DNA from: Saccharopolyspora indica
GTDB lineage: Bacteria; Actinomycetota; Actinomycetes; Mycobacteriales; Pseudonocardiaceae
Reading direction: 5' to 3'
DNA: 64,000 nt
Assembly (NCBI RefSeq): GCF_027853965.1
Contig: NZ_JAQGLB010000017.1
Location: 124,001 to 188,000 of the forward strand
Position numbers and translations under genes: made by a program. The notes beneath the pieces were generated by a model, which was not told where the DNA came from, ran no database searches, and saw nothing but the letters and a program-made list of their open reading frames with translations. Below are positions 52,956-61,033 of the stretch, piece after piece (within the stretch, counting starts at the first letter, position 1; the number at the start of each line of letters is the position of its first letter).

Positions 52956-53891
52956 TCACTCCGGCCGGAGCTGCTCCTGGAACCGCTCCGTCGGCGGCGT
53001 CGGCTGGTTCGGCTCCTGCGTGCGCGTCGGCTGCTGGGTCGGCGTCTGCTCCGTCGACGTCGGCTGCGTCGGCTGCTGGCTCGGCTGCGGGTTCTCCGGC
53101 GTCGGCTGCTGGGTGGGCTCCTGCGTCGGCCGGACCTCGGTGGTCGGCACCGGTTCGCGGGTCGGGGCCTGCGTCGGCTTCTCGACCTCGCCGGCGGGCG
53201 GCGCCACCTCCTCGCGGGGCTCTCGGTCCAGCACCTGGCCGAGCGTGGTGCCGCTCTCGCCACCGGACAGCGGACGCCCGGTGATGCCCTCGAAACCGGT
53301 GACGACCAGCATGCTCAGCACGAACGCGACCGCGCAGCTGGCCGCCGCCATCGCCCAGCGCATCCTCCGCTTGCGCCGGTCGACCGGCGGCGACACCGGC
53401 GCTTCGGCCTTCTCCGCGGCCAGCAGCCTGGCCGACTCGTCGATCTTCCTGGTGCCCTCGGAATCGACGACCTGCTCACCGCCGGGCCAGTGCATCCCGG
53501 ACTCGACGCGGATCCGCCGGGTCACCTCCGGCGACAGCAGTCGCGTCGACTCGTCCTGCGCCTTCGCCGCGCCGCGGGCCTCCGTCGCCAGCTGGCGGGC
53601 GTGGGCGCGCGTGGCGCGCTTGGCCTTCACCGCGGCGTGCAGCGCCTTGTCCTTGGCGCTCTCGAACGAGCGCTGGTACAGCGCGCCGCCGACGGTGATG
53701 ATCACGCTGGTCATGGCGGCACCGATGACGGTGCCCGCCACCCCGAGCTTGGACCCCAGGAACGCCGCCGTCACCGACGCGGTGGCCGCCCCCGCGACCT
53801 GCGCCGGCTTGATCTCGATCTTCTTGGACTTCTCCTCGCCCGAGTCCTTCTCGTCCGGCTCGTCCTGCGGATCCTCTTTCTGCCTGACCAT
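52956..53891 (-). CDS. Membrane protein with Thr/Gln/Pro-rich external tail
   Basis: A 311-residue protein, not recognised. An acidic/Lys-rich start (DEPDEKDSGEEKSKK) is followed by a Gly/Ala-rich amphipathic region with two possible short helices (about 30-75), a charged helical stretch (about 80-180), a hydrophobic helix near 195-215, and a long PTQ-repeat tail (units of PTQEPTQQPTP). The start is uncertain: ATG 53891 or GTG 53915. The tail resembles wall-spanning spacers. It is downstream of, and in the same direction as, the GntR gene. Confidence 0.65.
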   Translation of the reverse strand: MVRQKEDPQDEPDEKDSGEEKSKKIEIKPAQVAGAATASVTAAFLGSKLGVAGTVIGAAMTSVIITVGGALYQRSFESAKDKALHAAVKAKRATRAHARQLATEARGAAKAQDESTRLLSPEVTRRIRVESGMHWPGGEQVVDSEGTRKIDESARLLAAEKAEAPVSPPVDRRKRRMRWAMAAASCAVAFVLSMLVVTGFEGITGRPLSGGESGTTLGQVLDREPREEVAPPAGEVEKPTQAPTREPVPTTEVRPTQEPTQQPTPENPQPSQQPTQPTSTEQTPTQQPTRTQEPNQPTPPTERFQEQLRPE

Positions 53892-54007
53892 GGCTCCCAC
53901 GCACTTCGAACGCACTCTCTCCAGAACGGAAAACGGGCGAAGTCGCGGCTTTTCTCCTGATCAGCGCGTTTCGTGAGTACTCCCACTCCGCGTAACGCGG
54001 CGGTGGA

Positions 54008-54763
54008 TCAGCTCGGTGGGTTGAGGCGGGCGACGAACTTGTAGCGGTCGCCTCGGTAGATCGAGCGCACCCACTCCACCGGGCGGCCCTCGGTGTCGAA
54101 GGAGTGCCGGGACAGCAGCAGCATCGGCAGGCCCACCTCGGAGCCCAGCAGCTCGGCCTCCTCCGGGCTGGCCAGCGCGGTCTCTATCGTCTCCTCGGCG
54201 TGCCCCAGCTCGACCTCGAAGTTCTCCCGCAGCACCTGGTACAGCGAGCCGCCGGACTCCAGCCTGCCGGTCAGGCCGCGGAACCGGCTCAGCGGCAGGT
54301 GGGTGGTCTCGATGGCCATCGGCTCACCGTCGGCCAGCCGCAACCGGCGCAGCCGCAGCACGGTGGCGCTGGGCCGGGTGTCCAGCAGGGCGGCCAGCTC
54401 CGGGTCGGCGGGCTCCTCGACGACCTCCAGCAGGCGCGAGGTGGGCTGCCTGCCGTGCGCGCGCATGTCCTCGGTGTAGCTGCTCAGCTGCAACCGCTGG
54501 GCGACCTTCGGCTTGGCCGCGAAGGTGCCCTTGCCCTGCACCCGCAGCAGCCGGCCCTCCACCGTCAGCTCGGCCAGCGCCTGGCGCACGGTGGTGCGGG
54601 AGACGTCGAACTCGGCGGCCAGCGACCGCTCGGTGGGGATCGGCGACCCCGGCGGCAGCGAGCGGAGCATGTCCAGCAGATGTTGCTTGAGCCCCCAGTA
54701 CTTCGGTTCGCGTTGCGCGCGCCCCGATGAGTCCGCCCCGCCGGACACGGACGTTTCGAGCAT
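54008..54763 (-). CDS. dasR: GntR/HutC-family regulator, DasR-like
   Basis: A 251-residue GntR regulator: winged HTH at about 22-92 (IPTERSLAAEFDVSRTTVRQALAELTVEGRL) and a UTRA effector domain. It lies divergent from dasABC, and both the dasA and SIS-gene promoters have dre-like sites, so it is very probably DasR, whose DNA binding is relieved by GlcN-6-P. ATG 54763 has AGGAGGAACG upstream. Confidence 0.9.
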   Translation of the reverse strand: MLETSVSGGADSSGRAQREPKYWGLKQHLLDMLRSLPPGSPIPTERSLAAEFDVSRTTVRQALAELTVEGRLLRVQGKGTFAAKPKVAQRLQLSSYTEDMRAHGRQPTSRLLEVVEEPADPELAALLDTRPSATVLRLRRLRLADGEPMAIETTHLPLSRFRGLTGRLESGGSLYQVLRENFEVELGHAEETIETALASPEEAELLGSEVGLPMLLLSRHSFDTEGRPVEWVRSIYRGDRYKFVARLNPPS

Positions 54764-54958
54764 CGTTCCTCCTACCGACACAACCTTGCCACCCCAGAAG
54801 CGCCGTGGTCGCCGCCTCGCCGAAGTCGTCCAGACCTCTTCAGCATGCCCGAACCGGACGGCGCGGCGAGCACCGTCGCCACATCCGGGCCGGACGGCGA
54901 TCGACTCCCGAAGCTCAAGCCAGCCTTATGCGTGGGTGAACAGTAACCCCGCGAACCC

Positions 54959-55010
54959 TTGACATCGGGTGTGCGGCACCACAATCCTCTTCGCATTGGT
55001 CTACACCAAA
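54959..55010 (+). promoter_or_regulatory. dasA promoter with a dre-like DasR site
   Basis: TTGACA at 54959-54964 and ACAATC near 54981 form a plausible promoter. Directly downstream, ATTGGTCTACACCAAA (54995-55010) matches the DasR element (consensus built on TGGTCTAGACCA) with one change in the centre. The site would sit at or just after the transcription start. Confidence 0.85.
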
Positions 55011-55050
55011 AGCTTGCAACTCCGCACTGCGGCGGAGGAAGGGGCGAACA

Positions 55051-56319
55051 TTGAAGGCCTGGAAAGCGCTCGCGGCCACGGCCGCGCTGTCGTTGACGTT
55101 AGCCGGATGCGGTGGGGGACCCGGCGCCAGCGACAACACCCTGACGGTCTGGCTGATGGACGGCTCCGCGGAGGACGCGCTGATCAGCGAGCTCAACGCC
55201 GAGTTCGAGCAGACCCACCCGGGCATGAAGGTGGACTACCAGATCCAGCAGTGGAACGGCATCCAGGACCGCCTGACCACCGCGCTGGCCAGCGACGACC
55301 CACCGGACGTGATCGAGCTCGGGAACAGCCAGAACCCGCAGTTCTCCGCCGAGGGCACGCTGCTCGACCTGACCGCCGACGCCGAAGCGCTGAACAAGTC
55401 GCAGTGGGTCCCGGCGCTGGGCGAGTCCGGCGCCTGGGAGGGCAAGCAGTACGGCGTGCCGTTCTACGCCGCCAACCGCGTGGTCGTCTACAACAAGGAG
55501 CTGTTCGACAAGGCGGGCATCACCCAGATGCCGACCAACCGCGAGGAACTGCTGGGCGTCATCGCCAAGCTGCAGCAGACCCACGGCTCGGACCCCGAGT
55601 TCCAGTCGATCTACCTGCCCGGCCAGTCCTGGTACGCGTTCCTGTCGTTCATCTGGGACTCCGGCGGTGAGCTCGCGGTGCAGGAGGGCCCGAACTACCA
55701 GGGCGCGCTGGACACCGAGCAGGCCCGCGACGGCATCGCGTACTACCAGCAGCTGGTCAAGGACTCGGCCACCAAGGCCCCGGCCGACACCGACGAGGCG
55801 GAGCCGCAGCAGGCCGAGGTCTACGCCAAGGGCAAGACCGCGATGATGATCGCGCTGCCCTGGGAGGTGCAGACCGCCGCCGAGCAGAACCCGCGGATCG
55901 CCGAGATCTCCAGCGCCTTCCCGATCCCGTCGAAGTTCCCGGGCAAGACCGCGCCGGTGTTCCTCGGCGGCTCGAACCTGGCGATCCCGGCCGGCAGCGC
56001 CGACGCCGTGGCCGCCAAGGACTACCTGAAGCTGCTGACCAGCCAGAAGTACCAGACCAAGATCGCTGAGAGCGGCGTGGTGCCGGGCGCTTCGCAGGAC
56101 ACCAGCGCGCTGGAGGCCAACCCGGTCAGCGCCGCCATGGCGATCGCGTCCAAGAACGGCAAGGTGCCGCCCGCCGTTCCGCAGTGGGCCGCCGTCGAGT
56201 CCGGGCAGAACCCGCTGAAGGACATGATGACGGCGATCCTGACCGGCCAGAAGACCATCGTGGAAGCCACGGTGGAGGCCAACGACAAGATCGACAAGCT
56301 GCTGGCGGCGAAGAACTGA
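55051..56319 (+). CDS. dasA: Sugar ABC transporter substrate-binding lipoprotein
   Basis: A 422-residue lipoprotein with lipobox LAGC (about 17-20) and a family 1 solute-binding fold (NTLTVWLMDGS, DVIELGNSQNPQF, GVPFYAANRVVVYNKELFDKAGI, ALPWEV). DasA of Streptomyces binds chitobiose and GlcNAc oligomers. The TTG 55051 start follows GGAGGAAGGGG. The dre site upstream and the permease genes downstream support the role. Confidence 0.9.
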   Translation: MKAWKALAATAALSLTLAGCGGGPGASDNTLTVWLMDGSAEDALISELNAEFEQTHPGMKVDYQIQQWNGIQDRLTTALASDDPPDVIELGNSQNPQFSAEGTLLDLTADAEALNKSQWVPALGESGAWEGKQYGVPFYAANRVVVYNKELFDKAGITQMPTNREELLGVIAKLQQTHGSDPEFQSIYLPGQSWYAFLSFIWDSGGELAVQEGPNYQGALDTEQARDGIAYYQQLVKDSATKAPADTDEAEPQQAEVYAKGKTAMMIALPWEVQTAAEQNPRIAEISSAFPIPSKFPGKTAPVFLGGSNLAIPAGSADAVAAKDYLKLLTSQKYQTKIAESGVVPGASQDTSALEANPVSAAMAIASKNGKVPPAVPQWAAVESGQNPLKDMMTAILTGQKTIVEATVEANDKIDKLLAAKN

Positions 56320-56385
56320 TCATGACCGCCACGCACACCCGCCCGGCGCCGCCCCCGGATATCGGTTTCCCTGCCCTACCTGCTG

Positions 56386-57246
56386 ATGGCACCCGCGGTG
56401 CTGGCCCTGGTCGTGCTGCTCGGCTGGCCCGCGGTGAACGTGATCATCACCAGCTTCCGCAAGCTCGACCTCGGTGAGCTCACCCGCGGCGAGGTCGTCT
56501 GGGCTGGCTTCGACAACTACGCGCAGATCCTCACCGGGACCGACTTCTGGGTCATCGCGCTGCGGACCGTGGTGTTCACCGCCGCCATGGTCGGCGCCAC
56601 GGTCGTCATCGCGCTGCTGCTCGCGCTGCTGATGCACCACATCCCGGTGGTGCCGCGGGTGGTGCTGCAGATCAGCCTGCTGCTGGCCTGGGCCATGCCG
56701 CAGCTGGCCGCGACGACGGTGTTCCAGTGGATCTTCGACCAGCAGTTCGGGATCCTGAACAAGACCCTGGTGCTGCTGGGCTTCGACTCCTTCGAAGGCG
56801 CCTCCTGGTTCTCCAGCGGCACCAGCACGCTCACCGTGGTCGGCATCCTGATCGTCTGGCAGGCCGTGCCGTTCGTGGCGATGACGCTCTACGCCGCGCT
56901 GCTCAGCGTGCCGAAGGACCTGTACGAGTCGGCCGGGATCGACGGCGCGAACGGCTGGCAGACCTTCTCCTCGATCACCTGGCCGCACCTGAAGCCGGTG
57001 CTGATGATCGTGACGTTCCTGTCGATCCTGTGGGACTTCAAGGTGTTCTCGCAGGTGTGGGCGGTCCGCGAGGGCGGCCCGAACGGGGAGAGCACCACGC
57101 TGCCGGTGCTGCAGTACCTGGAGGGCATCGCGGGCAAGCACTTCGGCGTGGCCGCCGCCGTCAGCGTGCTGATGGTCGTCGTGCTCGTCGTCGTCTGCGC
57201 CCAGTACCTGCGCCTGCTGCTGCGGTCCCAGGAGGGAGAGCTGTGA
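56386..57246 (+). CDS. dasB: Sugar ABC transporter permease, with an apparent frameshift near its 5' end
   Basis: A 286-residue frame with six hydrophobic segments and the permease EAA loop (DLYESAGIDGANGWQTFSSITWPHL). The expected N-terminus lies before ATG 56386: the same frame upstream reads RISVSLPYLLM but has an in-frame stop at 56323 and no good start. ATG 56322, three bases past the dasA stop, opens another frame (MTATHTRPAPPP...) that would join this one if one base were lost near the C-run at 56352-56356. It is either a sequencing error or a real frameshift. Confidence 0.88.
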   Translation: MAPAVLALVVLLGWPAVNVIITSFRKLDLGELTRGEVVWAGFDNYAQILTGTDFWVIALRTVVFTAAMVGATVVIALLLALLMHHIPVVPRVVLQISLLLAWAMPQLAATTVFQWIFDQQFGILNKTLVLLGFDSFEGASWFSSGTSTLTVVGILIVWQAVPFVAMTLYAALLSVPKDLYESAGIDGANGWQTFSSITWPHLKPVLMIVTFLSILWDFKVFSQVWAVREGGPNGESTTLPVLQYLEGIAGKHFGVAAAVSVLMVVVLVVVCAQYLRLLLRSQEGEL

Positions 57247-58064
57247 CGATCCGCCGAATCGGGCTGTCCGCGCTGGCCGTGGCCATCGCGCTGGTGTTCG
57301 CGTTCCCGACCTACTGGATGTTCACCAGCTCGATCAAGCCGCGCGGCGAGGTGCTGTCCACGTCCTACGACCTGGTGCCCAGCGCGGTCACGCTGGAGAA
57401 CTACACGACCGCGCTGTTCGGCTCGGACTTCCTGCGCTACCTGGGCAACAGCCTGCTGGTCACGCTCACCGCGGTGGCGTGCTCGCTGGTCGCGGGCACC
57501 CTGGCGGCGCTGGCGATGAGCCGGTTCCGGTTCCGCGGGCGCAAGGGCTTCCTGATGCTCGTGCTGGTCGCCCAGATGGTGCCGTTCGAGGCGCTGATGG
57601 TGCCGATGTTCCTGTTCATGCGGGACCTCGGGCTGCTCAACAAGCTGCCCGCGCTGATCCTGGTGTACTGGATCACCACGCTGCCGTTCACCATCTGGTC
57701 GCTGCGCGGGTTCATCGACGGGATCCCGATCGACCTGGAGGAGGCCGCCATGGTGGACGGCTGCAGCCGGGCCGAGGCGTTCCGCCGGGTCACGCTGCCG
57801 CTGCTGGGCCCCGGCCTGGTGGCGACCTCGGTGTTCGCCTTCATCACCGCGTGGAACGAGTTCCTGTACGCGCTGGTGCTGATGCGCTCCGAGGACCTGC
57901 AGACGCTGCCGGTGTTCCTGAAGACCTTCCAGACCGCGTTCGGCACCGACTGGGGCGCGACGATGGCGTCGGCCACCCTGTTCACGCTGCCGGTGCTGGT
58001 GTTCTTCCTGATCGTGCAGCGCAAGATGGTCTCCGGCATCACCGCCGGCGCCGTCAAGGGCTGA
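57243..58064 (+). CDS. dasC: Sugar ABC transporter permease
   Basis: A 273-residue permease of six helices with the EAA motif EEAAMVDGCSRAEAFRRVTLPLL (about 180-200). GTG 57243 overlaps the dasB stop and has GGAGGGAGAG upstream. No ATPase gene follows; in streptomycetes the shared ATPase MsiK energises DasBC, and a distant gene is likely here too. Confidence 0.93.
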   Translation: MTIRRIGLSALAVAIALVFAFPTYWMFTSSIKPRGEVLSTSYDLVPSAVTLENYTTALFGSDFLRYLGNSLLVTLTAVACSLVAGTLAALAMSRFRFRGRKGFLMLVLVAQMVPFEALMVPMFLFMRDLGLLNKLPALILVYWITTLPFTIWSLRGFIDGIPIDLEEAAMVDGCSRAEAFRRVTLPLLGPGLVATSVFAFITAWNEFLYALVLMRSEDLQTLPVFLKTFQTAFGTDWGATMASATLFTLPVLVFFLIVQRKMVSGITAGAVKG

Positions 58065-58072
58065 TCAGTCTT

Positions 58073-58127
58073 CGGCCGCCTCGTCGAGCTGGGATTCCGG
58101 CTCGGCGAGGCGGCCGTCTTCGTTTCG
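58073..58127 (+). terminator. Intrinsic terminator of dasABC
   Basis: 17-bp arms (58073-58089 and 58100-58116, one G-T pair) with a 10-nt loop and a TCTTCGTTTC tail, 8 bp after the dasC stop. Confidence 0.8.
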
Positions 58128-58135
58128 GGCGAAGA

Positions 58136-58179
58136 TTGAGCCCCGGGGCCGTTCCCGAGTACGATTGGTCTAGACCTCA
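58136..58179 (+). promoter_or_regulatory. Promoter and dre-like DasR site of the SIS gene
   Basis: TTGAGC (58136-58141), an 18-nt spacer and TACGAT (58160-58165), overlapped by ATTGGTCTAGACCTCA (58164-58179), a dre-like sequence with the intact GGTCTAGACC centre. Binding here would block the promoter. Confidence 0.85.
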
Positions 58180-58196
58180 ATCGAAGGGATGGGCCG

Positions 58197-59237
58197 ATGA
58201 CCGCCACCCACGGCCAGCACATGGCCGACGAGATCCGCCAGCAGCCCGCGATCTTCGCCGACCTGCTGGCCACCCGGGACGCGATCGCCGAGGTCGCGGC
58301 GACCGTCGCGCAGCGCCGCCCGCGCTTCGCGCTGCTCGCCGCGCGCGGCTCCAGCGACCACGCCGCCCTCTACGCGAAGTACCTGGTCGAGACCCTGCTG
58401 CAGCTGCCCGCCGGGCTGGCCTCGCCGTCCACCACCACGCTCTTCGGCGCGCAGCCGGACCTGACCGACGTGCTGCTGATCTCGGTGAGCCAGAGCGGTG
58501 GATCGCCGGACCTGCTGGAGGTCACCGAGTCCGCCCGCAAGCAGGGCGCGCTGACCGTCGCGGTCACCAACACCGCCGACTCGCCGCTGAACTCGGCCGC
58601 CGAGCTGTCGGTGGACGTCCGCGCGGGCCGCGAGACGGCCGTCGCGGCGACCAAGACCTACGGCGCCACCCTGCTGGCGCTCTACCTGCTGATCGACGCG
58701 GTGCGCGGCGGCACCGGCGAGCAGGCGGCGAAGCTGCCGGAGCTGGCCGAAGCGACCCTCGCGGACGGCAAGGGCGCCGTCGACGAGGCAGTCGGCCGCT
58801 ACCGCTTCCTGGAGCGGATGGTCACCACCGCGCGCGGCTACTCGCTGGCCACGGCCCACGAAGCGGCCCTGAAGCTGGCCGAGACCAGCTACCTGTCGGC
58901 CCGCTCCTACAGCGGTGCGGACCTCCTGCACGGCCCGGTCGCGGCGGTCGACGCGGACACCGCGGTGCTCGCCCTGGCCAGCCAGGGCATCGGCGGCACG
59001 GCGATGCGCGAGCCGCTGGAAGCGGTGGCCCAGCGCGGCGCGGACATCTGCGCGATCGGCTCGGCGGCCGCGGACGTCCCGGCCACCCACCGGATCCCGG
59101 TCCCGGCCTGCGCGGAGGAGCTGGCGCCGGTCCTGGAGATCCTCCCGGTCCAGCAGCTGGCCCTCGGCCTGGCGCTCGCCCGCGGCTTCGACCCGGACAA
59201 CCCCCGAGGCCTCAACAAGGTCACCCGAACCCGCTGA
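58197..59237 (+). CDS. SIS-domain sugar-phosphate isomerase/deaminase
   Basis: A 346-residue protein with two SIS domains (LAARGSSDHAALYAKYLVE, LISVSQSGGSPDLLEV, AATKTYGATL; later GYSLATAHEAALKLAETSYLSARSYSG). It is like the isomerase half of GlmS without the glutaminase domain, as in NagB-II/AgaS enzymes, so it probably deaminates GlcN-6-P. The dre site supports a GlcNAc-pathway role. ATG 58197 is 18 nt after the dre. Confidence 0.85.
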   Translation: MTATHGQHMADEIRQQPAIFADLLATRDAIAEVAATVAQRRPRFALLAARGSSDHAALYAKYLVETLLQLPAGLASPSTTTLFGAQPDLTDVLLISVSQSGGSPDLLEVTESARKQGALTVAVTNTADSPLNSAAELSVDVRAGRETAVAATKTYGATLLALYLLIDAVRGGTGEQAAKLPELAEATLADGKGAVDEAVGRYRFLERMVTTARGYSLATAHEAALKLAETSYLSARSYSGADLLHGPVAAVDADTAVLALASQGIGGTAMREPLEAVAQRGADICAIGSAAADVPATHRIPVPACAEELAPVLEILPVQQLALGLALARGFDPDNPRGLNKVTRTR

Positions 59238-59569
59238 CCGATCCGCTGCGGGGCCTGCTGCCGACGGTGGCGGGCCCCAGGTTCAGCGCACCATTTCACC
59301 AGGTCAAAACCCGTGAGTGTTTTGTGGTGCCATAGCCCCGCAAAGCACTCACGGACCATGGCGACCGACCGTTCCCCACCACCGAAGCAGGGGCAGCGCG
59401 CCGCGCTCGGGAACCGGCCGACCGCGCCGCTGCGCAGGGTGCGGGAGCTGGGAAAACCCAAGAAGAGCCCGCCTCACCGAGGGGGCGGGGTGGGGCGGGC
59501 ATCGCCAGGTTACGCCGAACGGAGCAGGCCGCACACGTCGGGGCTCGGGGCGGACAGAGGACAAAGTCC
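59238..59569. other. 332-bp convergent intergenic region
   Basis: It holds the family C hairpin at 59311-59354 and otherwise nothing I can identify. Several short frames cross it without ribosome binding sites or familiar sequence. Confidence 0.5.
59311..59354. repeat. Hairpin, family C
   Basis: 14-bp arms (CCGTGAGTGTTTTG at 59311-59324; CAAAGCACTCACGG at 59341-59354) with one T-G pair and a 16-nt loop containing CATAG. It lies between the convergent SIS gene (ends 59237) and amidohydrolase (ends 59570). Confidence 0.8.
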
Positions 59570-60412
59570 TCAGATGTCGTAGACCTCTCGGGCGTTCGCG
59601 TCGAACACCGCCGCGCGGCGGCGGTCGTCCAGACCCGACGTCAGCTGCTTGGCCAGGTCGATGACCTGGCCGTACTCCGCCGCCAGCAGGCACACCGGCC
59701 AGTCGGAGCCGAACATCAGGCGGCGCGGCCCGAAGGCCTCCAGCACCACGTCCGCGTAGGGCTGCAGGCTCACCGGATCAGGTTGCCGCGCCCAGTCGTC
59801 CTCGGTGACCAGACCGGACAGCTTGCACACCACGTTCGAGTGAGCCGCCAGGGCGCGGATCCGGTCCGCCCACGGTTGCAGCTCGCCGCTGGCCACCGGC
59901 GGTTTCGCGCAGTGGTCGAGCACGAAGGTCAGCTGCGGGAACTGGCCTGCCGCCTTGACGGCGGCGGGCAGCTGGTCGGTGCGGACCAGCAGCTCGTAGA
60001 CCAGCCCGGCGTCCTCCACCGCGGCCAGCCCGTTGAGCACGTCCGGCCGGATCAGCCAGTCCGGGTCGGGTTCGCCCTCCACCTGGTGGCGGATGCCCTT
60101 CAGCCAGCGACCGGAGGGGTGGGTCTGCAACCGGCCGATGCGTTCGCGCACGTCGCGGGCGGTCAGGTCGACCCAGCCGACGACCGCCGCGATGCGGTCC
60201 ACCGAGTCGGCCAGCACCAGCATCTCGGGAGTCTCGTCCGGGTCGGAGACGGTCTGCACCAGCACCGTGGCGTCCACCCCGCTGCCCTTCAGCGCGGCCT
60301 GCAGGTCGGCTGGCCGGAAGTCGCGGCGCAGCGGTTCCATCTCGGCCCCGGTGATCCACGGCTGATCGCGGACGTCGAGGTCCCACAGGTGGTGGTGGGT
60401 GTCGACGGTCAC
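59570..60412 (-). CDS. Amidohydrolase family 2 protein (sugar lactonase-like)
   Basis: A 280-residue metal hydrolase: DTHHHLWD at the N-terminus, WLKGIRHQVEGEPD, FVLDHCAKPP (His ligand) and LMFGSDWPVC (Asp). This pattern is shared by L-fuconolactonase and related sugar-lactone hydrolases. GTG 60412 start. The tandem repeats lie directly upstream. Substrate not known. Confidence 0.87.
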   Translation of the reverse strand: MTVDTHHHLWDLDVRDQPWITGAEMEPLRRDFRPADLQAALKGSGVDATVLVQTVSDPDETPEMLVLADSVDRIAAVVGWVDLTARDVRERIGRLQTHPSGRWLKGIRHQVEGEPDPDWLIRPDVLNGLAAVEDAGLVYELLVRTDQLPAAVKAAGQFPQLTFVLDHCAKPPVASGELQPWADRIRALAAHSNVVCKLSGLVTEDDWARQPDPVSLQPYADVVLEAFGPRRLMFGSDWPVCLLAAEYGQVIDLAKQLTSGLDDRRRAAVFDANAREVYDI

Positions 60413-60418
60413 TGATCC

Positions 60419-60860
60419 GCCTCTCCGGGATTTTCAGTGGTGGTCGCGTCCGGGATCGATCTCACGTTTGGCGGTTTCTTGTGGCTGGGTTGCATCACGG
60501 TCCCCTGAGGTGCGGTTGAGCAGGACTCGGCACAAGGGCGTCAACGGCCCTCCTCGCAGTCCCGCCTCTCCGCGATTTTCAGTGGTGCTTGCGTCCAGGA
60601 GTGATCTTGCGTTTTGGGGGTTTCTTGTGGCTGGGTTGCATCACGGTCCCCTGAGGTGCGGTTGAGCAGGACTCCAGTTGACATAAGGGGTGTCATCGGT
60701 CTTCCTCGCAGTCCCGCCTCTCCGCGATTTTCAGTGGTGCTTGCGTCCAGGAGTGATCTTGCGTTTTGGCGGTTTCTTGTGGCTGGGTTGCATCACGGTC
60801 CCCTGAGGTGCGGTTGAGCAGGACTCCAGTTGACATAAGGGGTGTCATCGGCCTTCCTCG
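60419..60860. repeat. Three tandem copies of a 145-152 bp unit
   Basis: Copies start at 60419, 60564 and 60716 with GCCTCTCCG followed by ATTTTCAGTGGTG. Lengths are 145, 152 and about 145. Copies 2 and 3 are nearly identical; copy 1 differs at several places. Each contains TTGTGGCTGGGTTGCATCA and GTTGAGCAGGACT; copies 2 and 3 also have TGACA-N7-TGTCA. It fills most of the gap between the amidohydrolase and the GlcNAc kinase-like gene. Confidence 0.9.
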
Positions 60861-61033
60861 TCCACTTCGGATGGTTCAGGCTGAGCGAGGTCGGCCATGG
60901 TGCTGCTCCCGGGGTGATCGCGCAAACGACTCGATGTATAGCCGTTTCCGAACGCGGAATCCAGCGATTGGCGAGAACAGTCATGTTCGAACTTCTTGTC
61001 GTGCGCAGGGCCTGGAACGCGTAGAAATGGCGC

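Noticed and set aside
56322..56477. A separate small gene starting at ATG 56322
   Set aside because: The first 12 codons look like a permease N-terminus but the rest reads as an out-of-frame shadow of dasB, so a frameshifted dasB start is the simpler reading.
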